The notes under the pieces: model-generated
The model's database searches: none
Seen by the model: only the letters and a program-made list of their open reading frames with translations
What the model was told of the DNA's origin: nothing
Shown: positions 1-4,799 of the stretch, piece by piece
Numbering within the stretch: position 1 is the stretch's first letter
Layout: every line of letters begins with the position of its first letter
Position numbers and translations under genes: made by a program
DNA from: Pirellulales bacterium
GTDB lineage: Bacteria > Planctomycetota > Planctomycetia > Pirellulales > JALHLM01
DNA: 6,675 nucleotides
Assembly (NCBI GenBank): GCA_022844585.1
Contig: JALHLM010000104.1
Location: forward strand, 7,043-13,717
Direction of reading: 5' to 3'

Positions 1-1785
1 CGTAATGTGGCCAATAATGCTGATGTGGCAGCCCGTCGAGACGGCCGGCGAGTTTTTCGTCAGCGTGCGAAGATTAGCTTTGTCCCACGCGTCCCGGACG
101 ATCGCGCTCAGCGTGTTCGATTCGCGACGCAAAACGTGAAGTACGTTTCCCATTTCGCTTTCGAGCACCATCAGACGTTTGTCATCGACGCCTTCGACGG
201 CCAACACGTCTTCGTAGCCGACGATCGCGCCTTTGCTGCGCCCTTTCCCTGCTTTCTCGCGAATCGCTTCTTTCTTGTAGAGCGGGTCGCGGACCTGCCA
301 GATCAATCCTTCGCCGCTGGACAGGCCGCTGAGCACACGTAACTCTGCCCACATAAGATCGATTGCGCCCAAGATACGGGCGATCTGTCCCCAGCTGGTT
401 CCCTTGCGCCCTTTGCTGGACGGTCCCACCAAGCAACAAAACAACTTGCCAGGATGGCAGTCCCCTTCGGCGCGAAAGTGGGCGTTGCGCCCGATCATAT
501 TGCCGAAGCCAGCGAGAAACTGGATTAAGAGCGCCGCGGGATCGGCCTCGCTGTGCGGTTCAATCTGACGCACGACTTCACCGGCGATTCCATGGCATGC
601 TTCCGACGCCATGGGCTGAGGCCAAGAATCGTCCGAGTCCATCGCATCTAAGTCCTCCTTGTCGCAGGCGCCGATCGCCGTGATGTTCGGCGCATGATCC
701 CGATCCTCCACAAAGGGATAGGATCGTGCCTTTCGTGGCTCCAGCTGCGCCCGTAGTTCGCTCCAGCCCCACGAACACGAATTGTGATGGCAGCCCGCGG
801 TGATGGCACCGCTGGCATGCTGTTCGATGTGGGCAGCCCCATCGTGATGCTCGCACATCGGCGACGTGCTTAATATCCACCTGCGGCCCTGGCCCTGCTT
901 GCCGTTCCAGTCGTGCGGGCCGTCCACGTCAAGGCCACAGCGTGCGATAAACGCTTCCAGGTCGTATACCCCGCTTGGCGAGCTGCGGCCAGGGGACAGG
1001 CGTTTTGTTGTGCGGTTGGCCTCAACTTCGGCGGCCAAGGCCTCCAACAATTCCACAGACACGACGTCAAGTTCTGGCGGCCTATTGAGGATTCGCGCCA
1101 TGCGGTGAGGACGATCCTCGGTATCGTCTCCTTTGCACGCCAACGTGCCGTAGAGTTTCCAGATTCTGCCCGCGTTGTGAACTGTGGTATCGATATTCAC
1201 GGCCGCATCGTCGAACCGCGCGCTGAGCTCCTGCAAACAGCGCTGGACCAAACCGGCGTCATCAGCGACCAAGTCAATGCGGTAGATCAGATGCCCACCA
1301 TTTCCCGAGTCCGCCGCAATCGGATCAGGCCAGCCCAGCGACCTCAGGTAGGCGTAAACGTCACGGGCGCGTTGAAGTGCCGCTTCGCGTTCTGCCTCAC
1401 TGGCGGAAATGCCGCTGACCCGCTTCGCGTCGGCATCGATCGGCAGCCATAGCCGTCGCGTGATATTCAAGTCGGACGTTGATTCACCCTTCGGCGTTGG
1501 GCGCAGCCGGTTCATCGCCCGGGCTAAGAGCGCCGGATCGACAGCGTTCAGGATGATGTAAATGCCCTTGGCAGATTTGATTGTCGACAACGAATTCGCC
1601 AGCATTGCCGGATCATTGAAGTAGCCGGATTCCGTGTGCGGCCGACGATCGGCGGCTGTGGTCGCATCCAGCGCGCGAAGTTCCGTCACGTTACCGGCCG
1701 GCACGATCAGCCGTACCGCTTCAATCACGGCCTCGCGATCGTATAATCTGTTGGTTGACAGTCGCTTGGGGGCGGGGTTACTCAT
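1..1785 (-). CDS. Primase-polymerase/helicase (AEP primase plus DUF3987-like ATPase), 3' end cut off
   Basis: I translated this from the minus strand: 595 codons without a stop, running off the left edge, so the C-terminus is missing. The likely role is priming and unwinding DNA for a mobile replicon. Residues about 20-215 resemble an archaeo-eukaryotic primase domain: LPIDADAKR (D117, D119) fits the paired-aspartate metal motif, DSGNGGHLIYRID (159-171, H165) the second motif, and D199 followed by GRIWKLYGT (206-214) the third. A short zinc-ribbon-like stretch follows, with C311, H313, H314, C332, H333 and C337 (CHHNSC). After it comes a helicase-type ATPase with a Walker A-like GPSSKGRKGTS (454-464) and a Walker B-like RLMVLESEMG (537-546), as I recall from DUF3987 proteins. 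The ATG at 1785 overlaps the preceding HTH gene by 8 bases and has an AAAAGGGGGG ribosome binding site 8 bases upstream. The domain order is seen directly. Family names come from remembered motifs, and the function is inferred. Confidence 0.88.
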   Translation of the reverse strand, partial: MSNPAPKRLSTNRLYDREAVIEAVRLIVPAGNVTELRALDATTAADRRPHTESGYFNDPAMLANSLSTIKSAKGIYIILNAVDPALLARAMNRLRPTPKGESTSDLNITRRLWLPIDADAKRVSGISASEAEREAALQRARDVYAYLRSLGWPDPIAADSGNGGHLIYRIDLVADDAGLVQRCLQELSARFDDAAVNIDTTVHNAGRIWKLYGTLACKGDDTEDRPHRMARILNRPPELDVVSVELLEALAAEVEANRTTKRLSPGRSSPSGVYDLEAFIARCGLDVDGPHDWNGKQGQGRRWILSTSPMCEHHDGAAHIEQHASGAITAGCHHNSCSWGWSELRAQLEPRKARSYPFVEDRDHAPNITAIGACDKEDLDAMDSDDSWPQPMASEACHGIAGEVVRQIEPHSEADPAALLIQFLAGFGNMIGRNAHFRAEGDCHPGKLFCCLVGPSSKGRKGTSWGQIARILGAIDLMWAELRVLSGLSSGEGLIWQVRDPLYKKEAIREKAGKGRSKGAIVGYEDVLAVEGVDDKRLMVLESEMGNVLHVLRRESNTLSAIVRDAWDKANLRTLTKNSPAVSTGCHISIIGHIT

Positions 1786-1978
1786 CAGCCTCGCCCCCCT
1801 TTTCTTTCTCGGCCAGCCACGCGGCAAGTGCCTCGGGCCGATATTTCACCAGCCGTCCGATCCGTAGGCTTGGCACTTCGCGGGACTGAGTAATTGTCCA
1901 GAGCGTCCGCTCGCTGATCCCAAGCGCCCGGGCAGCCTCGCGCGGGCTTAGAAGCAGCTTTGGGGCCTCAGTTCGCAT
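1778..1978 (-). CDS. Excisionase/AlpA-type helix-turn-helix protein (HTH_17-like)
   Basis: This is a 66-residue DNA-binding protein made of one MerR/excisionase-like winged HTH. LLLSPREAARALGISERTLW (8-27) is the helix-turn-helix, and PSLRIGRLVKYRPEALAAWL (36-55) is the wing and closing helix typical of HTH_17 proteins. It probably acts as an excisionase or as a regulator of the adjacent replication gene; the sequence cannot separate the two. I start it at the ATG at 1978 and not at the upstream TTG at 2023. The ATG has an AAGGGGG ribosome binding site 6 bases away and overlaps the preceding HTH gene by only 11 bases, whereas the TTG would overlap by 56. Its stop overlaps the primase-helicase start by 8 bases (ATGAGTAA), which points to coupled translation. 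Confidence 0.88.
   Translation of the reverse strand: MRTEAPKLLLSPREAARALGISERTLWTITQSREVPSLRIGRLVKYRPEALAAWLAEKEKGGEADE
1794..1803 (-). promoter_or_regulatory. Ribosome binding site of the primase-helicase gene
   Basis: On the minus strand the sequence is AAAAGGGGGG, 8 bases before the ATG at 1785. It lies inside the end of the preceding HTH gene and supports this start, and so the 8-base gene overlap. Confidence 0.6.
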
Positions 1979-2162
1979 CGCGCGCCCCCTTGAACGCCGC
2001 GCGTTCTCGTAGCGTCTGTTCAACTTCGCTCACGTCAAACAGTACGGGCCTGCGTCCGGCCCTCAGGCACGGAATCCAACCGCGACGACGCCAGGCATGG
2101 ATCGTCGCTGGAGTCACCCTGAACCGGATCGCCAGCTCTTTTGCGCCAACGATGTTGCACAT
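1968..2162 (-). CDS. Second excisionase/AlpA-type helix-turn-helix protein
   Basis: This 64-residue protein is one winged HTH. VGAKELAIRFRVTPATIHAW (5-24) is the helix-turn-helix, followed by RRRGWIPCLRAGRRPVLFDV (25-44) as wing and strand, then a short helix and a basic tail. It has the same fold as the next gene downstream but little sequence identity to it, so the two look like ancient relatives, not a recent duplication. It opens a three-gene overlapping set that ends in the primase-helicase. The ATG at 2162 has a strong GGAGGT 5 bases upstream. The 111 bases upstream hold phased GTGGGC repeats that could be its own operator. The likely role is a transcription regulator or directionality factor of a mobile element, inferred from family and context. 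Confidence 0.88.
   Translation of the reverse strand: MCNIVGAKELAIRFRVTPATIHAWRRRGWIPCLRAGRRPVLFDVSEVEQTLRERAAFKGARDAN
1985..1991 (-). promoter_or_regulatory. Ribosome binding site deciding the start of the downstream HTH gene
   Basis: AAGGGGG on the minus strand lies 6 bases before the ATG at 1978, within the last codons of the upstream HTH gene. It favours the ATG over the longer TTG start at 2023. Confidence 0.6.
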
Positions 2163-2167
2163 CGAAT

Positions 2168-2173
2168 ACCTCC
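2168..2173 (-). promoter_or_regulatory. Ribosome binding site of the first HTH gene
   Basis: GGAGGT on the minus strand lies 5 bases before the ATG at 2162. It is the best Shine-Dalgarno match in the window, fitting a gene that opens its own translational unit. I could not find convincing -35 and -10 boxes upstream of it. Confidence 0.7.
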
Positions 2174-2189
2174 ATAAGCACGGTGAAGA

Positions 2190-2208
2190 ATGCTTTGTCG
2201 AAAGGCAT
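2190..2208. repeat. Imperfect inverted repeat in the HTH leader
   Basis: ATGCTTT and AAAGGCAT face each other across a short GTCG loop, pairing with one bulged base. It lies between the phased repeats and the HTH ribosome binding site, where a repressor operator or an RNA leader hairpin could sit. It has no T-run, so it is not an obvious terminator. It is short enough to be chance. Confidence 0.3.
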
Positions 2209-2224
2209 CCTATGCACCGCTATG

Positions 2225-2272
2225 GTGGGCATTCGTGGGCGAACAAGTGGGCAAGTGTGGGGATCAGTGGGC
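2225..2272. repeat. Five phased GTGGGC direct repeats (iteron- or operator-like)
   Basis: On the plus strand GTGGGC begins at 2225, 2235, 2247 and 2267, with a variant GTGGGG at 2257. The steps are 10, 12, 10 and 10 bases, about one helical turn each, so all copies face nearly the same side of the DNA. The array fills most of the gap between the end of the winged-helix gene (2274) and the first HTH gene, and its last copy ends one base before the stop codon of the winged-helix gene. Such arrays bind cooperating proteins at operators, at excisionase-bent DNA or at replication origins. The neighbouring HTH proteins and the primase-helicase make all three possible. The repeats are seen directly; their role is inferred. 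Confidence 0.65.
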
Positions 2273-2273
2273 G

Positions 2274-3686
2274 TTAGTAAATTCGGTAGCCCATGCCTGG
2301 CTTACCTGCGAAGGCGATTACGGCTTCCCACTTCGCGTCGCGTTTCGCGAGGCGTTTTAGAATTTTGCGAGCGTCGCCGTGTTTGCTTTCTCTGTCGAGG
2401 CCGTCCTTCGTCAAACCTTTGTCCCCTGCCTTCAATAGGGCATGCACTACATCGTATTCCGCAGCGGTGAGAGTTGCAGTTGGCGTTCCGTCGACCAACG
2501 GCCGGTCTGATCGCCCGTAAAGCTGGACGCGAGCGCTTGCCACCAACGGGCTCGGAGAAGCGGGAGCACTGCTTTTTTTCGACAACTCATGCGGTAAAAC
2601 GTCCGACTTACTATCCTGTTCGTTGAGGATAGGCAAACCGGATGAGTCGTCCGGCATTTCAGCTGCGCGACGAATCCAATTCTCCCAAGCATCTCGCAGC
2701 GCTGCCACCGCGGGGCGCAAGCGTTCGTCAATTGCCTCTACAGTCCCCGCCGTAAGAACGCATTTCAGCACGGCTCGCAAATCTGGCACAGCGTTGTCGA
2801 GGAAGTCGGGCAGTCGCCCAAGTCGCGCATGGGCTTCCTCCCATTTGACGCCACGGACCATGCTCTCAATCGTGTCGTTTGCGTAGCCCAAGTCGAATTG
2901 CCGGGTTTTCGCCCCCGCGGCAAGGCGAACTTCGTCACGGACCCATTCCAGGAATGCGACGTGACCGTCTGGCGATGCCGGGAATCTGTCTAGCAGCGAT
3001 AGTTCCGATGTGTTCCCCGCCCGAACGTGGGTTGACGAATCCTGGGCCACCGAGTGAGTGCCTCGCGTCTCGCTACTGTCGGCCAAGTATTCGATCGCAC
3101 GTGCCGACGCATCAAACACATTTCCTGGTAAGCGTCGCAAGAGCATGAAGTCACTACCGTCCTCTTCCACCCAGGGCATTTGGAGAAGCAATTCCAGCCA
3201 GCGGTCAGCGTTCTCATCACTCAATGGAAAATCAACTTGCGGGTCGGGATACGGTCTATCGCAAAGGTGGGCAGCGGCCGATCGGGCGAGACCGCGATAA
3301 GTTTTCGTGGCCTCATCCAGATCCTGATACGTACCTGCATCGCAGTGTGGATCGGTGTAGAAGCAGCCCTCCCAGAGACTGTCATTGAAGCGCAACCACA
3401 CCAACGTTTCGTGCGGCATGGCGCGGCGCGCTTCCCACCGTAGCAGCTCCTTCCACTGGTAGGCTTGGAGGCCAAAGTGCGACTCTCCGTTGCCCGCTGG
3501 GCAATGCGGCCAATGTTCTTCCGAAGGAACCCAGGGAAGCTCTTGCCTCATCGTCGCAGCAACGAAGCACAGGAACGGGAATCGCAATGCCGCGGCGGCG
3601 AATTCGACTAGGAATGGGCGCAATCGGGCGAGTCGCAAAGACTCTGAATTCTCGCCATGCGCGCGTGAGCCTGATTCCGCCGCCAT
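2274..3686 (-). CDS. Orphan protein with C-terminal OmpR-like winged-helix domain
   Basis: This is a 470-residue protein I cannot assign to a named family. The first 100 residues are rich in Trp and aromatic residues; the stretch FLVEFAAAALRFPFLCFVAA (25-44) is hydrophobic but carries E28 and R35, so it is probably a buried helix and not a membrane span. The middle is mostly helical and acidic, followed by a Ser/Pro-rich linker near 365-385. The last 84 residues look like a winged helix of the response-regulator type: LYGRSDRPLVDG strand region, LTAAEYDVVHALLKAG helix, a second and third helix ending in ILKRLAKRD, and a GMGYRIY C-terminal hairpin. There is no receiver domain or kinase. I chose the ATG at 3686, with AAAGG 7 bases upstream. 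The ATG at 3716 (480 residues) has no ribosome binding site and sits in the loop of a GC hairpin. A role in DNA binding is inferred from the C-terminus only. Confidence 0.82.
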   Translation of the reverse strand: MAAESGSRAHGENSESLRLARLRPFLVEFAAAALRFPFLCFVAATMRQELPWVPSEEHWPHCPAGNGESHFGLQAYQWKELLRWEARRAMPHETLVWLRFNDSLWEGCFYTDPHCDAGTYQDLDEATKTYRGLARSAAAHLCDRPYPDPQVDFPLSDENADRWLELLLQMPWVEEDGSDFMLLRRLPGNVFDASARAIEYLADSSETRGTHSVAQDSSTHVRAGNTSELSLLDRFPASPDGHVAFLEWVRDEVRLAAGAKTRQFDLGYANDTIESMVRGVKWEEAHARLGRLPDFLDNAVPDLRAVLKCVLTAGTVEAIDERLRPAVAALRDAWENWIRRAAEMPDDSSGLPILNEQDSKSDVLPHELSKKSSAPASPSPLVASARVQLYGRSDRPLVDGTPTATLTAAEYDVVHALLKAGDKGLTKDGLDRESKHGDARKILKRLAKRDAKWEAVIAFAGKPGMGYRIY

Positions 3687-3808
3687 GCTATCGCCTTTCA
3701 AGTCTCGGGCCGGCATCGGCCGGGCAGGGAAAAGGCGAAGAATCCCGGCGCCGGCCGAGGCCGCTTGGCGGACCGGTTTGCAACCCGATGCCGCCGTCCC
3801 GAACGCGT
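3687..3808. other. Intergenic gap with GC-rich palindromes
   Basis: This 122-base gap separates the zinc-ribbon gene from the winged-helix gene. It holds a GGCCG-ATGC-CGGCC hairpin at 3708-3721, whose loop contains the alternative ATG of the downstream gene, and a perfect CCGGCGCCGG palindrome at 3745-3754. On the minus strand a weak GGCG/CGCC stem is followed by TTTT, which could be a poor terminator for the zinc-ribbon gene. I see no clear promoter. Confidence 0.3.
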
Positions 3809-4312
3809 TTATTCTATCCCCTCACGCCGTTTAAGTGCATCCAGGTATTCGAGCTGCCCTTCGATGGTGCCGACGCGTCGCTCTTCGGAATGTGCCTCCT
3901 GGCAGCTGCGGTACGTGAGCCCCTGGCAGGTTCTGCAGCCAAAATAGCGCGACCAACGCGATGAGTACAGTTTGCCGACGCGGCGCTGGCACGGAACGCC
4001 GCCTACGATCAGGGGGCAAGTAAACCACCAGCGCTGGCCGCCAAACTGCGTCGGCGTAGTCTGCATCCGCACAGGGATCCGAATCTCCTGCCCGAAGCTG
4101 CGGTATTCCAAATTCACGATTGGACAATCGCCGTGAAATGTGACCGAGTAGCCGATGGAAGCCTGCGCCCCGCTGCCCCAGGTCCACGTGAAGCTGCCGG
4201 AACCGTAAGGGTGCAGGCTTTTGCGGAAATCCTTCACGGCCAGAACCAACGATCGTTCGACCGTATCCTTCTGCGACAATCGAAACCACGTCCCACTGCC
4301 AAGTCCGCCCAT
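3809..4312 (-). CDS. Gly-rich N-terminus, zinc-ribbon hypothetical protein (MGGxGSG type)
   Basis: This 167-residue protein starts MGGLGSGTWF, a glycine signature I recall from recurrent planctomycete hypothetical proteins. Residues about 40-85 read as beta strands (FTWTWGSG, IGYSVTFHGD, EIRIPVRMQTTP). A probable zinc site follows: C99 and C108 (CPLIVGGVPC), then C126 and C129 (CRTC) within RYFGCRTCQGLTYRSCQ, with KLY between the pairs. The C-terminus is a charged helix (HSEERRVGTIEGQLEYLDAL). The layout suggests a nucleic-acid or protein-binding zinc ribbon with no catalytic motif; no function is known to me. The ATG at 4312 has an AGGGGGG ribosome binding site 5 bases upstream inside a longer G-tract. 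The gene starts 59 bases after the coiled-coil gene and probably shares its transcript. Confidence 0.85.
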   Translation of the reverse strand: MGGLGSGTWFRLSQKDTVERSLVLAVKDFRKSLHPYGSGSFTWTWGSGAQASIGYSVTFHGDCPIVNLEYRSFGQEIRIPVRMQTTPTQFGGQRWWFTCPLIVGGVPCQRRVGKLYSSRWSRYFGCRTCQGLTYRSCQEAHSEERRVGTIEGQLEYLDALKRREGIE

Positions 4313-4317
4313 ACCGG

Positions 4318-4330
4318 CCCCCCTCCCCCC
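4318..4330 (-). promoter_or_regulatory. G-tract ribosome binding site (GGGGGGAGGGGGG)
   Basis: The minus strand carries six G, one A, six G ending 5 bases before the ATG at 4312. The AGGGGGG half can serve as a Shine-Dalgarno sequence. Two six-base homopolymers at a translation start are unusual: they could slip in replication or fold into a quadruplex in the RNA. An AT-rich stretch with the odd palindrome TTTTGCCAAAA (4336-4346) lies just upstream. Confidence 0.5.
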
Positions 4331-4371
4331 AGTGTTTTTGCCAAAATCAATTGGGGAACGACCGAATTCGC

Positions 4372-4707
4372 CTAGTGGCGTAACATCTTTCGGAACTTGC
4401 GATCGCTTTCCAGTTGCTCTCGATCGTCATCCACTTCCTGGCGACGATCGTCGATTTCGAGATTGGCAGCAGCAACTGCGTCGATCGTCGTCTCCTGCGC
4501 CGCCAGCGCGGTCAACAGACGCGACTCGAGGCCCAACAGCCACTTGGCCAGCCACTCACGCGCCTTACCATCGCCAGCCAAGGCATCGTCGGCCGCGCGC
4601 TTGCAGATTGCCTGCCAGGTTTCGAGCGGTACGGCCGCGTTCAGCGTCGCCAGATACTCGCGCTCGATCGGCCGGCGCGGTGGGTTGGCTTTGCCATTGG
4701 CGTTCAT
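4372..4707 (-). CDS. Small helical protein with C-terminal coiled coil, hypothetical
   Basis: This 111-residue protein has a basic, Pro-containing N-terminus (about 1-15), then a helical block EYLATLNAAVPLETWQAICK (17-36) continuing to REWLAKWLLG (50-59). A charged heptad-like tail runs from about 62 to 108 (LEIDDRRQEVDDDREQLESD region), a likely coiled coil. The central block resembles small helical proteins I recall from planctomycete accessory regions and some phage-like neighbourhoods, but I cannot name the family. There is no catalytic motif. The start is uncertain: ATG at 4707 has no good ribosome binding site, and the in-frame TTG at 4716 is no better. It lies upstream of the zinc-ribbon gene in the same direction. 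The tail is rich in GATCG-containing Asp-Arg codons, giving a repetitive DNA look. Confidence 0.78.
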   Translation of the reverse strand: MNANGKANPPRRPIEREYLATLNAAVPLETWQAICKRAADDALAGDGKAREWLAKWLLGLESRLLTALAAQETTIDAVAAANLEIDDRRQEVDDDREQLESDRKFRKMLRH

Positions 4708-4799
4708 CGGGCGCAACTCGATATAGCGAATGAATGACTTGCGTCAGATCATTCTACCAAGTCGCGCTTCGATCGCGTATCCGAGGTGGCCGCTGTCTG
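4708..4799. other. Gap between secreted-protein gene and accessory cluster, with inverted repeats
   Basis: This 92-base stretch contains GACTTG (4736-4741) facing CAAGTC (4758-4763) across 16 bases, and next to it a small CGCG/CGCG stem around CGATCG. These could be part of a terminator for the secreted-protein gene, a recombination or attachment site at the edge of an element, or chance. No T-run, tRNA end or strong promoter is visible. Confidence 0.25.

Noticed and set aside
7..683. Plus- and minus-strand open frames of about 85-111 codons near the left edge
   Set aside because: They are out-of-frame shadows of the primase-helicase, which is continuous here in its own frame.
913..1452. 179-codon open frame on the plus strand
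   Set aside because: It is antisense to the primase-helicase, whose minus-strand frame is open over the whole region and carries recognisable motifs. The plus-strand product has no such motifs.
1778..2023. Longer 81-residue version of the downstream HTH protein
   Set aside because: The start would be TTG without a ribosome binding site and with a 56-base overlap. The ATG at 1978 has a good site and a short overlap.
2163..2273. CRISPR-like array
   Set aside because: The repeated unit is only 6 bases with 4-6 base gaps, far too short for CRISPR repeats and spacers.
3745..3754. CCGGCGCCGG palindrome as a terminator
   Set aside because: It has no loop and no T-run directly after it, and short GC palindromes are common in DNA of this composition.
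3490..3964. Overlapping plus-strand open frames of 114 and 125 codons
   Set aside because: They run opposite to the winged-helix gene and the zinc-ribbon gene end, have Arg/Pro-rich composition typical of shadow frames, and show no ribosome binding site of note.
4397..4520. Clustered GATCG/CGATCG words looking like a repeat
   Set aside because: Most are explained by Asp-Arg and Asp-Asp-Arg codons in the coiled-coil tail, and the words occur throughout the window.
4221..4737. Plus-strand open frames of 107-170 codons
   Set aside because: Antisense to the zinc-ribbon and coiled-coil genes, Arg/Pro/Ser-rich with no motif.
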